Below are positions 10,608 through 21,578 of a stretch of 64,000 bases of DNA, piece after piece. The translations under genes and the position numbers were made by a program. Below the pieces are notes generated by a model. That model was not told the origin of the DNA and made no database searches. It saw only the letters and a list, made by a program, of their open reading frames with translations. The stretch is taken from positions 62,001 to 126,000 of the forward strand of contig JBAKBP010000781.1 in NCBI GenBank assembly GCA_037953745.1, written 5' to 3'. Position 1 is the first letter of the stretch. Each line of letters starts with the position of its first letter. Origin of the DNA: Lithodes maja (Eukaryota > Arthropoda > Malacostraca > Decapoda > Lithodidae).

Positions 10608-10706
10608 CTGACTCTAGGTTTTCCTTTTCCTGAACAAGTCCTCTGAGCCACAGGATTTGGTTCCGTTGGTCCTCCACAGTCTGCCTGAGGCTGGTTATTT
10701 CCTCAT
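10608..10706 (-). CDS. Predicted host exon, coiled-coil segment
   Basis: On the minus strand TATTTTACAG precedes the exon (acceptor AG at 10708-10707) and GTATGA follows (donor at 10607-10606). The 99-base exon is a multiple of three and phase-symmetric: it starts with two bases of a codon and ends with one. The frame has no stop and encodes EEITSLRQTVEDQRNQ followed by ILWLRGLVQEKENLES, rich in charged residues with Leu/Ile at heptad-like spacing, so probably an alpha-helical coiled coil. The exon at 33884-33961 has the same phase and character. The gene identity is unknown. Confidence 0.6.
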
Positions 10707-10738
10707 CTGTAAAATACACTTTTGTTATTATACTGTCT

Positions 10739-10860
10739 TGATGGTGTAATGGTTAGAGTGTTTACAATCTGTATGTGGCAACCCAGGTTCGAATCCCGGT
10801 GGGATCACATGCTTTCATTAATTTCGTTGGAAGGTGTTTGGTGTGTGGAGTGAAGTTTAT
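10739..10860 (+). repeat. tRNA-like sequence, probably a SINE head
   Basis: Positions 10739-10807 resemble a tRNA. A box TGGTGTAATGG is at 10742-10752 and a perfect B box GGTTCGAATCC at 10786-10796. The acceptor stem is half-paired (TGATGGT against GGGATCA) and a plausible anticodon arm would carry CTG. The D-arm text resembles tRNA-Gln. Poor acceptor pairing argues for a tRNA-derived SINE or pseudogene rather than a working tRNA. The following CACATGCTTTCATTAAT...GTTGGAAGG block is echoed in the complement of the 17284 repeats. Confidence 0.55.
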
Positions 10861-10869
10861 TAAACAAAA

Positions 10870-10945
10870 TGATTATAGTACAAAAGAGTACAAAGGGAGT
10901 ACAAAGGAAATCAAGCAACAACAGTTTAGTGACCCTTCTAGGCTG
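10870..10945 (-). mobile_element. 3' tail fragment of the CR1/L2-like LINE, inverted
   Basis: The reverse complement gives AGCAGCCTAGAAGGGT, GTTGTTGCTTGATTTCC and the TTTGTACTCC repeat, matching 6130-6197. It abuts the 5' end of LINE J. Confidence 0.7.
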
Positions 10946-11133
10946 CTTGTGGGGAGATTGTAGGCACCAATCGATCAGGGCTAGACCCAGGCATGTGATA
11001 AAGAGTCGCTGGAACTCCTGTTTCATTTGCTTGGCCTCTCTTACTGATTTTCTTTGTGCCTCATTTACACTGAGAGCAATCCAGCTAGCTCTCACAAACA
11101 CCTCCTCCTCCTATCCACTTCACTACACTAAAC

Positions 11134-11763
11134 ATGCACACCACACTTCATTCCTCCACACTAAAATTAAAAAAAAAAACAAAAAAAATGAATTCTAGCC
11201 CAGCCTCGGAGTCCCCAGGGGGAGGGACCATAAATGCCCCCACACCCGACCGACCATCCCCTGACGACACCACACAATTACCTGGACCTCGGCCTGTTAC
11301 TCTTTATATTAATTTCTGCAACATTCGTGGACTTTCCTCTAACTTTCACTCTGTTGAGCACCATCTCTCCTCCTACAAACCTGATCTTCTCTTCCTCACC
11401 GAAACTCAGGTCTCTGTAGCAACATCCAGCAGCCCCTTCTCTGTATCCTCCTACTTTCTCTATCCTAGTTTCAAAGCCAAAGGCGGATGTTGTGCATATG
11501 TGCACAACAAACTCACTTGCTCTCGTGTTCCCGATTTCGACTCCTCTGAATTCTCAACTTTATGGCTCAAACTGTCCTGTCATTCTCTTACTAAATATTT
11601 CTGTGCTGTCTATCTTTCCCCTAACTCTACCAACTTTCCCAAATTCTTTGACTATCTAAACTCTACAGTGGAACATTCTATCCATTTCTCCTTTCTCAGA
11701 AATCTCCATCTTAGGAGATTTCAACGTTCACCACTGCCAATGGCTCTCCTCTCACACTACTGA
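11134..11763 (+). pseudogene. LINE J endonuclease domain, N-terminal part
   Basis: The probable start is the ATG at 11188 (just after an A-rich leader) or 11134. A Pro/Ser/Thr-rich leader precedes an APE-type endonuclease fold: LYINFCNIRGLSS (the N-containing first motif), LLFLTETQV (catalytic Glu), KGGCCAYVHN and FCAVYLSPNS. The frame is lost at about 11690; the next motifs (ILGDFNVHH at 11708-11734) lie in the frame of the following entry. It would nick target DNA to start insertion. Confidence 0.8.
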
Positions 11764-13608
11764 TCCACCTGGTGAACAAGCCTACGTCTTTTCTATCCTA
11801 AATTACCTAATGCAGTTAGTTCAGCAACCCACCCGTATCCCGGATCGCATCGGAGATCGGCCCAACATTCTTGACCTGTTTCTAACTTCTAACCCTTCTT
11901 CTTATACTGTCGATCTTTTCTCTCCTTTGGGCTCCTCCGACCATAAACTTATCTCTGTCACCTGTCCTATCTCTCCAGTACGGCCACCCGATCCTCCTAG
12001 CCGGCGGCGCTTGTGGCACTTTGGCGCTGCCGACTGGGAGGCTCGTCGGCAGTACTTCTTTGATTTCCCATGGAATGATTTCTACTTCCGTGGCCGAGGA
12101 CCCTCGGAGACTGCTGAACGCATTACCGAGGTAATCCTATCGGGCATGGAAGCATACATTCCATTCTCTTTCTCTCAGACTAATGCTAAAAAATCTTGGT
12201 TTACTCACACCTGTTCTACTGCTGTCCGCAATAAGGAGGAAGCATTCAAACGGTACCGACGCCTTAAAACTCAAGACTCTCATTCTTCATATGGTTCTGC
12301 CTGGAATCAAGCCAAATCTGTTCTTCGACTTGCCAAACACTCTTTCATCAATAATAAATGCACTGAACTATCCAACTCTAGCTCTTCCCAAGCTTTCTGG
12401 CATCTAGCCAAAAACCTCTCCAACAATTTCTCTTCCTCGTCTTTCCCTCCCCTTTCCCACTCTGATGGCACAACCATCACTTCTTCCTCTGACAAAGCTA
12501 AACTCTTCGCTCAAACTTTTGCTAGAAACTCCACCTTGGATGATTCCGGTGCTATTCCTCCCTCTCCGCCCTCCTCTCTCTTACTTATGCCTAATATCCT
12601 AATCTCTTCAAAAGATGTACTTTCCACCCTCTCTGGGCTTAACAGTAATAAGGCGTACGGTCCGGACGGTGTTCCTCCTGTTGTTCTCAAAAACTGTGCT
12701 TCCGTGCTGATTCCCTGCCTAGGCAAACTCTTTCGTCTCTGTCTATCCTCTAACGTCTTCCCTTCATGCTGGAAGTTTGCTCACATTCAACCTGTCCCAA
12801 AGAAGGGTGACCGCTCTCAACCCTCCAACTATCGTCCAATTGCTCTCATTTCTTGTTTTTCTAAAGTTTTTGAAACTATTCTTGCTTCCAAATTTCTTAA
12901 GCATTTCTCTTCTCATAATCTGCTCTCAGATCGCCAGTATGGCTTCCTTAAGGGTCGTTCTACTGGTGATCTTCTTTCATATCTTACTAACTCTTGGTCA
13001 TCCTCCTTTCGGGACTTCGGTGAGACTTTTTTTATTGCACTAGACATATCAAAAGCCTTCGATAGAGTCTGGCATAAATCTTTAATTTCTAAACTACCCT
13101 CCTTCGGTTTCTATCCCTCCATCTGTGCCTTTGTCTCTAATTTCCTTTCCGGCCATTCCATAGCCGCGGTTGTGGACGGCCATTGTTCACTTCCTCACCC
13201 TATAAACTCCGGTGTTCCTCAGGGCTCTGTCCTATCTCCTATTCTCTTTCTAATTTTTATAAATTATCTCCTTAACTGTACCTTAATTCCCATCCATTCA
13301 TATGCAGACGACTCAACCTTACACTACTTCATTACTTTTTCAGAACGCCCCAGCCAGCAATCCCTCAACGACAAACGTAATGAAGCCATACAACTCTTAA
13401 ATTCTGATCTAAATACTATTTCCAATTGGGGCAGAGAAAACCTTGTTAACTTTAATGCTTCCAAAACCCAATTTCTCCATCTATCTACCCGTCAGGATCT
13501 CCCAGCGGACTATCCCTTATTCTTCAACAATCCAAAAATCAACCCTTCATCTTCTCTCAATATTCTTGGTGTCTCTTTTTCTTTGCTCTCATTTGGAAGG
13601 ACCATATT
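11700..13608 (+). pseudogene. LINE J endonuclease C-terminus and reverse transcriptase
   Basis: In this frame, GDFNVHH (endonuclease Asp/Asn/His motif, 11714-11734) and GSSDHKLIS (terminal SDH motif, near 11930) are followed by a linker and RT: PDGVPPVVLKNC, SNYRPIALISC, DRQYGFLKGRSTGD, ALDISKAFDRVWH, GVPQGSVLSPILF, HSYADDSTLH (catalytic, about 13295-13320) and NWGRENLVNFNASKT. The frame is lost near 13590. The open stretch 11810-13708 spans 632 codons, so degradation is limited. One substitution makes INY where relatives have IND. Confidence 0.85.
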
Positions 13609-14145
13609 ACCAGTCTTGCTAAGGCAGCCTCCCAGAAGCTGGGTGTGCTCAACCGCCTTAGGGGGTTCTTTTCCCCTGCTCAGCTTCTTGCTCTGTACAG
13701 GGGCATAGTGCGCCCTTGTATTGAGTATTGTTCACATGTGTGGGGAGGTTCCTCTCATACCGCTCTCCTAGATAAGGTTGAAAGGAAGGCCTTTCGTATC
13801 ATTAACTCCCGTCCACTCACCAACCCTCTGCAATCTCTCTCTCTCCGCCGCAATGTTTCATCTCTCTCGCTATTCTATCGCTACTATAATAATCAGTGTT
13901 CCTCAGAGCTATCCCAGTGCATACCACCTCCTTTATGTAGGGCACGTGGTACCCGTCTTGCAACTCAATCCCACCCCTACTCTGTGCAACTCTCCAACCC
14001 AAGAGTGAAATGTTACTCTCAAACTTTCTTCTACTCAACAGCTGAGCTCTGGGACTCTCTCTCAGAATCAGTTTTTCCCGCTTCCTATGACTTAAATTGC
14101 TTCAAACTCTGTGTGTCCAGGCATTTTGGCTCGAACGTCCCTTGA
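13609..14145 (+). pseudogene. LINE J reverse transcriptase C-terminus
   Basis: After the frameshift near 13590, the C-terminal thumb region continues in another frame: LNRLRGFFSPAQLLALYRG, PCIEYCSHVWGG, LFYRYYNNQCSSEL and LWDSLSESVFPASYDL, stopping at 14143-14145. It corresponds to the same region of LINE A (YCSPLW, LFYRYFH). Without the frameshift the pol protein would end here. Confidence 0.8.
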
Positions 14146-14236
14146 TTTTGGCCCTGTCACTCTTTCAACTATGGGGGAGGCACTCGCTATAGGCAGTTAT
14201 GCCTTTTGCCTCCCTCAATCACAGAAAAAAAAAAAA

Positions 14237-15860
14237 TGAAGATCAAGTGTCCAAACAGTGGCTTAGAGTGGGTAAGGGAACATTGGAAAGGGAACTACTG
14301 CCCTTGAACTAATGTCCGTGGCAGGATTAGGAAGTTAGTAGGGGACAGATGGGTTAGTAACATAACACAGTTATAAGTGATCTTTCGTATATCTGGGAAA
14401 AAGAGAGTAACCTCTAGCAATATACAGTATATACGCAATAATCCTTGATGAATCTGAGGGGGGAATAAAATAAAGTTATTCATTTACAAACGCAGTCAGT
14501 TGCGGGTTTGATGCAAGATATTTGTTTATGCGAGGTTTAAAAGAATCAAGTGTGCTGCAGTCAATAACGTCTCCGGGAAGTCCATTCCACAAGTTGACAA
14601 ATCGATTGAAGAAGAAATTCTTAGATTCGTGCAAGTTAAAAGATTTACCAATAATTTTGCAGCCGTTTCCCCGTTTATAATTAGATTGGTCGATAGTGAA
14701 GTACTTACTACAGTTCATATTGTCGATGCCTTTGATGATTTTGAACACTTGAATTAAGTCGCCTCTTACTCTGCCCTGGGTTAAAGGAAATAGATTTAAT
14801 TCTCTAAGACGCTCCTCATATGTTTTTTTCTTTAGGCTAGGTATCATTTTGGTAACTCTACGTTGAACTCGTTCTAGCTTGTCTATATCTTTTTGGTAAT
14901 AAGGGCACCAAGATTGAACGCAGTATTCCAGAAGAGGGCGGACTAGGGAATTGTAAAGGGTTAGGAAAACTTCTTTGGATTTATGCTCAAATGACCTGCC
15001 TATAAAGCCAATTATTTTGTTTGCTTTCTTAACAACTTCTGAACATTGTTGACTCGGTTTTAGGTTACTCGATATTGTTACTCCCAGATCTGTTTCTCTG
15101 TTTACATTTATAAGCTGACTGCCATTCATGGAATAGTTTGTTTTCTCATTTTGTTATCCGATATGTAGTACTTTACATTTATCCGCATTGAAACTCATTT
15201 GCCAAATTTGGGCCCAACGTGACAACTTATCTAGATTGTGTTGCATATCGTCAACTTGTTCTTTTGAGAGTACGCTATTTGCAATTTTTGTATCGTCAGC
15301 AAATTTTGAGATTATACAGGTGAGACCCACATCTTTGACGTTGTTGTAAATTAGAAAGATAATTGGTCCTAGTACCGATCCCTGGGGTACCCCGCTACTT
15401 ACATTGGTCCATTTAGATGCCTTACCGTTTATGACTACTCTTTGCTTTCTGTTGCTGAGCCAATTTTCTATCCATTTCAACACACCGTCTTGTAATCCAT
15501 GTGCTCTTAGTTTTAGCAGTAAACGTTTGTGAGGAACTTTGTCAAAGGCCTTTTGAAAATCAAGGTATATAATATCTACAACTTTACTCTCATCATAGAG
15601 GTTGAGGATATTGTTGAAGAAGTCTAAGAGGTTTGTTAAGCAGGAACGTTTGTTACGAACGCTGTGTTGAGTGTCTTTAAGTACGTTATTTTCCTCTAAG
15701 TGATTTACGAGTCTGTCTCTTATGAACGTTTCTAGCATTTTACATACAACTGTGGTTAAGCTAATTGGACGATAGTTACTGGGTAGGGATTTGCTGCTTT
15801 TTTTTTAAATCGGTGTTACATTAGCTAGCTTCCACTGATCAGGCATAGTTCAGTGAGTTC
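14237..15860 (-). mobile_element. CR1/L2-like LINE, inverted copy abutting the LINE J poly(A)
   Basis: The minus strand carries most of RT and a 3' UTR ending TTTGGACACTTGATCTTCA at the poly(A) of LINE J. It is longer at its 5' side than the 4980-6197 copy, but its 3' UTR lacks the TTTGTACTCC tail region. It is head-to-tail with LINE J on opposite strands, so one inserted at the edge of the other. Confidence 0.8.
14476..15855 (-). pseudogene. CR1/L2-like LINE reverse transcriptase (broken)
   Basis: Motifs in order on the minus strand: WKLANVTPI (with an early stop and an A-run), SLPSNYRPISLTTVVCKM, IIYLDFQKAFDKVPHKRLL, GVPQGSVLGPIIFLIY, KFADDTKIANSV (catalytic), LLEYCVQSWCPYY and VNLWNGLPGDVID, with a stop near 14476. 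Open segments are 15738-15154 and 15129-14476, separated only by a TAC to TAA nonsense change that can be seen by comparison with 5300. The start of the palm and all of the endonuclease are missing. Confidence 0.85.
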
Positions 15861-17283
15861 ATTGATCATAGTTCAGGAGAGAGAGGGAGACTAGCCCACA
15901 CTGCCTCCAGTCTCGCTCGAGAGCTCGTGAAAGGAGGGTGCAGTCTCGCTCTCTGTCGATTCCATGAATGAACCGCTCGGCAATATTTCGTAAATGTCAC
16001 CCCCCCAAATATTATTCCCACCTGCTTTATTGTTGTACCATGTAACTATCTTCATATTAAACATAAAATAGGGGCATATGAATAAGTAATAACTATATTT
16101 ATCTGATAATGACGATTTTCGACAGAAATGAATGCAATACCTTAGCCCCACATGACGTTTAGCGAATCGGAGTCTCGCCGCGGAGAGGTTAAACAGTGAT
16201 AACATGGAATGGGATTTTGTATGAGCTATGCCCTTTAACAAAGACATAATTTTCTTTGTTCAGGAGGCAGGCCTATGTTATACCTGCCCACAAATAAACT
16301 AACTCTAAGACAACATGGCTACTGAAAGCAATACTCTTTTGATATATCGCTGTAATTTCAGACATATAATATTATATATGATTATCTTTATCAGCCAAAT
16401 TGAAATTCAAAGCAAAATATCTAATCCGCTTTTGACCATTTAAATAAATGAAACCTGGAACAGGATGACGAAGAACTCTGTATTGTGGTTGTCCTTGATA
16501 TTACTAGGGATTTTGACGGAATTTGGCATTAAGGGCTACTTATCATGCCCCATACACTTGAGCTATACATTAATGTTCCAGCACTGTTAGGTGACTTACT
16601 GCAAGATCGTTCAATATATATGATTTTTTCTGTAGCAAGCTCAATCAGTGTAACAAAGTCTGAGGTTCTCACCTTCTCAACTTAGTTCAATAAGATTATG
16701 TTTATCTAATCTATGACCTCTTCACTTTAAGAGATCATCAACTCCTGGTCCAAATGAGCTTTGTCCTTGACCCTTCTATACATTCACCTCAGGAATTAAT
16801 GGTCTTGGCTCAGTACAGGTTGTTATCTATATACTGGCTGTTGGCTAATCATATAGTGTGTGTGTAACGGCTAAAAGAAAATCCCAACGCACTTCAATGA
16901 TAAATAATTGAAGATAATGTCACATAAAATCTCATGTGTGTGGCATAATTTTTGGAACCGTAAATCATCTCCCCATAACAATTGTGCGTTGAAAAAAACA
17001 ATTAATACTCAATGGTGATATTCTCTAAATACTCTTAACCCTTCCTCCCCGGGCTCGCCTTCTAAAGGACAGCACTCAGATCCGGGGGATCTGGCCGATT
17101 TTTTTGTAATAGGCCTAACCCTATCTTTGTTATTTTAAGTGCTAGAGAATTCACCTACATCTCAAACCGTAGCCCCGTTTCGTATCTGTAGACTGGCATT
17201 GAGTAGAACTCTCTAGGTCAACTGGTTCAGTTGTGATAACGATTTCCGTGGTGAGAGTTTTGATGCGATGTTAGCAATTATTA
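15861..17283. other. No recognisable gene (1.4 kb)
   Basis: Apparently unique, moderately AT-rich DNA. A 118-codon minus-strand frame (16247-15891) has no family signature, and its Ser/Glu-rich end has no upstream splice acceptor, so it is not called. An ATCCGGGGGATCTGG palindromic patch is at about 17080. Confidence 0.45.
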
Positions 17284-18057
17284 TTATGTTCCTTCCAACA
17301 ACCAACTATACTCTTAAAATCGATTAATGAAATCTACAAACACATGTGGCAGTCCGTGGATTCGAACCCAGGACGCTCACACCGAAAATCAACACCTTAT
17401 GCATTGCACCACGAAGACAGTTAAAGGATGGTGGACACTGCCTACGATGTATTATGCAACTTCGAATCCTGCATATCAATCTAAGCATGTACACACATCC
17501 CAACTGCAACTCACGTAGGCTATGCATATGTGAATGGAAAGAGCAATTAATGGGGCCTTAACCACTAGGGAAGTCCTCTCGATAAATTACCCCTGAACCA
17601 ATATAAATTATTATGCTCCTTCCAACAACCAACTATACTCCTAAAATCGATTAATGAAATTTACAAACACATGTGGCAGTCCGTGGATTCGAACCCCAAA
17701 CGCTCACACCAAAAAATCAACACCTTATGCATCACACCACGAAGACAGTTAAAGAATGGTGGACACTGCTTACGATTTATTATGCAACTTCGAATCCTGC
17801 ATATCAATCTAAGCATGTACACACATCCCAACTGCAACTCACTAGGCTATTCATATGTGAATGGAAAGAGCAATTAATGGGGCCTTATCCACTAGGGAAG
17901 TCCTCTCCATAAATTACCCCTGAACTAATATCAATTATTATGTTCCTTCCAACAACCAACTATACTCCTAAAATCGATTAATGAAATTTACAAACACATG
18001 TGGCAGTCCGTGGATTCGAACCCAGGACGCTCACACCGAAAATCAACACCTTATGCA
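17284..18057. repeat. 327-bp tandem repeat, 2.4 units, with tRNA-like core
   Basis: TTATG(T/C)TCCTTCCAACAACC recurs at 17284, 17611 and 17938, an exact period of 327. Each unit contains, on the minus strand, a B box GGTTCGAATCC (17358-17368 in unit 1) and a near-match A box (GTGGTGCAATGC), plus a second TTCGAATCC on the plus strand. The third unit stops after TTATGCAT at 18057. Small open frames (17327-17561, 17671-17912) are repeat translations. Probably a tandemly amplified tRNA-derived SINE. Confidence 0.85.
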
Positions 18058-18382
18058 TATCGGACATTTACAGACACTAATTTCGTTCTTGCAGACAACA
18101 TCAACAAAGATACGACTTCTTCTTGTTTTTTAAGCTGCGCGTCGCTCCGACCGGCTTTGTTTACAAACGTTTCGGCGCACGGCTTTCAAACCACGCTTAA
18201 TAGGCTTTCAAGCTTACGGATTTTAAAAGGACACCCAGGCTCCTGCCCTTCGCAAGGGGTGTCATTTTAAAATGACACCCCTTGTTTGCAAAGATAACTA
18301 TTAATTTTTTTATTTTTTTATTCTCGTGCTAGTACATCACAAAAAATATGTGTGCATAGTAAAAGTAGTCCATACTCAATAT
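18058..18382. other. No gene; contains a perfect 32-bp palindrome
   Basis: CAAGGGGTGTCATTTT at 18253-18268 is followed at once by its exact reverse complement at 18269-18284, with no loop. The rest is AT-rich. The palindrome could be the junction of two inverted transposon ends, but no partner ends are recognised. Confidence 0.7.
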
Positions 18383-18396
18383 AACACTACTTAAAA

Positions 18397-18809
18397 CTGG
18401 TGATGGGCTGGTCTATCAGAGTGAGAACTGAGCGATCTCTGCCATACCCAGAGCTTACTCTGACTGTTCCTTTTACTTATATATTTTCTAGATCTCGAGT
18501 GACGGCGTCTCTTCCGTGGATCTTCAGTTCCCAATCTACCAAGATTGGAAGCCAAAGCGTCACATTTTTCCCTTGCCCCTCAACTTTCTCTTCATAATTG
18601 CTGAGGGGCACAGGGCCCTGGGTGGTTGGTTTCCCGGGCGTTTCCGCACCCTCCTCGGCTCCCCGCCTTGGAGTGGCTTCGGTCACCCAGGCTTTGTTGT
18701 GGTCGGCAGGGAGGGTTCTGTGGGGGCGCTCGGTTATGGCCTTGGCCGTGCTCGGAGCCTTGGGGCTGTTCGGCCAGGCAGCTTGGGGAACAACACCAAC
18801 AACAACAAC
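18397..18809 (+). mobile_element. Retroposon (SINE-like) with (CAA)n tail, copy 1
   Basis: 413 bp running from CTGGTGATGGGCTGGTCTAT to an ACAACACCAACAACAACAAC tail, flanked by a perfect 14-bp duplication AACACTACTTAAAA at 18383-18396 and 18810-18823. A second copy with different flanks is at 21579-21995. Both have the same 5' end, so this is a full-length unit rather than a truncated LINE. No convincing Pol III A/B boxes and no long coding frame conserved between the copies; the GC-rich middle (TTCCCGGGCGTTTCCGCACC) gives overlapping open frames that are probably fortuitous. Confidence 0.85.
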
Positions 18810-18823
18810 AACACTACTTAAAA

Positions 18824-19517
18824 TGCCTGCATTTGTCGAAATTAGACGGTGGGAGCAGTTGTAAGTTGGCCGGACACCATACAAAAATTGATAAAGTCTA
18901 TGGTAAATATGTTGATACTTTCAAATATCCGTTTGTGATATCGGGATAAAATGAACTAGGTGAGGGCTTTCTATACCACTATTCTTCCTTTTTTATCCAA
19001 TATGATAGATTTAGCCAATACAACAAAAAAACTAAAAACAATAAAATAAAATAAATAAATATATAAATAAATCCATGGTGAACCGTCCGGCATTGGGGGT
19101 GACGCAAAGGTTGATAAATTCTCCGGCATTCTGTGGAAGGAATGATAAAGAATAATCATAAAAACAAATAAAACAATTGGAGAGGTAAGTAATTAAAGCG
19201 AAAAAATTAAACATTTAAGTATAAGGATAAATATAATATATTAACAAAATAAATTAATTTGAGAAACACATTTTTATTAAAAATATATGAATTTTAGTAT
19301 TATTGCCAACATGTTCACACCCCTCAAGGAGGTAGGTGGGGAGCCCCCTTTGGCATGCCCCTGGAAGTAACTGCATGGAAAGTCGCACCAGAAAGCTAGT
19401 TGAATAAGTAAGATAGAATCATGGCATAGGAGTGAATCGGACTAGAGCTACACTTGAGAATATCATTAATGAATATTATAAATATAACTGGAAATAAAAC
19501 TTTAGTTAATTATGTTT
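18824..19517. other. No recognisable gene
   Basis: AT-rich sequence. The motif CCGGCATT appears twice near 19090-19132. No coding frame or family signature is recognised. Confidence 0.4.
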
Positions 19518-19762
19518 AGGAAGTGAGCGATGGCCATCCACAACTGCAGCTACAGAACGGTCAGAAAGGAAATTGGAGATAAAGGCACAGATAGAGGAAT
19601 AGTAACCAAAAGATGGTATTTATAGAAATGAGGGATTTGTGCCATACTCTATCGAAGGCCTTAAATATGTCTAGCACAATAGAATAGGTCTCAATAAATT
19701 CCTGAAAGGAGAATGACCAAGATTTAGTAAGATAACAAAGGAAATCATCAGTAGACCGGCCC

Positions 19763-20082
19763 TTAACCCCTACTGTACCGGAGGATACAGTAATAAATGT
19801 ACCCCCCAGTCCCAAGCAATATGGTCAAAATGGCAAGATAGAACAACCTCCCACCTCAATAGATGAAGGAATACTGGCTCTCCCAGCTTGCAGAGAGTTG
19901 GATATAAGCTGAGAAGTGTTGCCATATCGAGAGCAGTGCTCAAACGGTCGTGGTACCAGGCATTGCATGATACTGGCAGTTACAAGGAAATTACATTACC
20001 GACGTCTCCCTGCCATCGCTGGGACTGGGGAGTGACTTATCTACTGACGGCTCCCTGCCGTCGCTGGTATTGGATGGGTTAA
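19763..20082. mobile_element. 320-bp TTAA MITE in LINE J (unit 1)
   Basis: TTAA at 19763-19766 and 20079-20082. The ends TTAACCCCTACTGTACC and (complement) TTAACCCATCCAATACC form imperfect inverted repeats. The uninterrupted site, GGCTTCCTTAAGGGTCG, is intact in LINE J at 12948-12951. The interior includes CCCTGCCATCGCTGGGACTG and CCCTGCCGTCGCTGGTATTG, a short internal direct repeat. Non-coding; piggyBac-type by target duplication. Confidence 0.9.
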
Positions 20083-20506
20083 GGAAACCATAATGGCAAT
20101 CTAAAAGTAGATAATGGGAAGGCAAAGGTTTAAGAAATTTTGAATTAAGAATAGATTAAAACACTTTAGTGATGTAAGAAATTAGAACAACTGGATGGTA
20201 GTTGGAGGATTCTTTGGGACAAGTTAAATGAGAGCAAACTTTCAGCAAGAAGGAAACCCAGAGACAGAAAAGCTTGCTTAGGAAGGGGGTCAGCACGGAA
20301 ACAGTTTTTTAATACAATAGGTGGAATGCCATTTGGTCTGTACGCCAACCCGAAGGATGGTATTTATAGAAATGAGGGATCTGTGCCATACTCTATCGAA
20401 GGCTTTAGATATGTCTAGCACAATAGAATAGGTCTCAATAAATTCCTGAAAGGAGAATGATCAAGATTTAGTAAGATAACAAAGGAAATCATCAGTAGAC
20501 CGGCCC

Positions 20507-20826
20507 TTAAACCCTACTGTACCGGAGGATACAGTAATAAAAGTACCCCCCCGTCCCAAGCAATATGGTCAAAATGGCAAGATAGAACAACCCCCCACCT
20601 CAATAGATGAAGGAATACTGGCTCTCCCAGCCTGCAGAGGGTTGGATATAAGCTGAGAAGTGTTGCCATATCGAGAGCAGTGCTCAAACGGTCGTGATAC
20701 CAGGCACTGCATGATACTGGCAGTTACAAGGAAATTACATTACTGACGTCTCCCTGCCATCGCTGGGACTGGGGAGTGACTTATCTACTGACGGCTCCCT
20801 GCCGTCGCTGGTATTGGACGGATTAA
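20507..20826. mobile_element. 320-bp TTAA MITE (unit 2 of the duplication)
   Basis: Same length, ends and LINE J context as 19763-20082 (TTAA at 20507-20510 and 20823-20826). It arose with the 744-bp duplication rather than by a second insertion, because the flanking LINE sequence is duplicated with it. Confidence 0.9.
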
Positions 20827-21578
20827 GGAAACCATAATGGGGATCTGAAAGTAGATTATGGGAAGGCAAAGGCTTAAGAAATTTTGAATTATGAATAGAT
20901 TAAAACACTTTAGTGATGTAAGAAATTAGAACAACTGGACGGTAGTTGGAGGGTTCTTTGGGACAAGTTGAATGAGAGCAAACTTTCAGCAAGAAGGGAA
21001 GACATTAGAGGAGTGTACATTCTTAGAAGAGAGTATGTTATTAGGCATAAGTAAGAGAGACGGGTGTGGAGATGGAGGAATAACACCGGAATCATCCAAG
21101 GTAAAGTTTTTAGAAAAGTTTGATCGAAAAGTTGAGATTTGTCAGTGAAAATAGGAACGGTGCTGCCATCATAATGGAAAAGTGGAAGGAAAGACGTAGA
21201 AGTAACATCGTTGGAGAAGTTTTAGGCTAGATGCCAACAAGCCGGGGAAGAGGTAGAGTTAGAAAATTCAGAGCATTTGTTATTGATGAAAAAGTTTTTG
21301 ATAAGTCGAAGAACAGATTTAACTTAATTCCGGGAAGAAACATAGAGAGTTAAGAGATTCTTGAGTTTGAAGGCGACGGTACTGTCTGAATGCATCCACC
21401 TTATTATGGACAGCAGTAGAACAACCGTGAGTAAACCAAGATTTGTTTTGCATTAGACTGGAAAGAAATGGAATGGTGCCTCAATGTCCGAGAAGATTAC
21501 CACAGTAACGCATTCTGCGCACTCCGAGAGTCCCGAGCCACGGAATATAAAAATATTGCAAGAGAAAGCAATGAGAGG

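Larger units (their letters stand above)
10946..14236 (+). mobile_element. Jockey-like LINE family J, near full length
   Basis: About 3.3 kb. It has a 5' UTR (about 10946-11190, also present inverted at 22945-23280), an endonuclease-RT protein (11190-14145), a short 3' UTR (TTGGCCCTGTCACTC...GCCTCCCTCAATCACAG) and A(12) at 14225-14236. Other copies, all inverted, lie at 6772-8262, 19518-22409 and 22425-23280. Two frameshifts and no obvious target duplication. It is the reference copy that shows the empty TTAA site (12948-12951) used by the 320-bp MITE elsewhere. Confidence 0.88.
19612..20999. repeat. 744-bp tandem segmental duplication
   Basis: GATGGTATTTATAGAAATGA starts at 19612 and again at 20356. 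Unit 1 is 19612-20355; unit 2 runs to about 20999, then departs through a deletion. Both units contain the LINE J RT fragment plus the 320-bp MITE at the same site. The units differ by scattered substitutions, so the duplication is not brand new. Confidence 0.85.

Noticed and set aside
10739..10807. Functional tRNA gene
   Set aside because: A and B boxes are good, but the acceptor stem is half mismatched and the anticodon loop is atypical; a SINE or pseudogene is more likely.
15891..16247. 118-codon minus-strand frame as a gene
   Set aside because: No homology signal, no splice acceptor before the Ser/Glu-rich end, ordinary composition.
18477..18949. Overlapping GC-rich frames in the (CAA)n retroposon
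   Set aside because: Frames are open on both strands and are not preserved between the two copies; GC-rich composition explains them.
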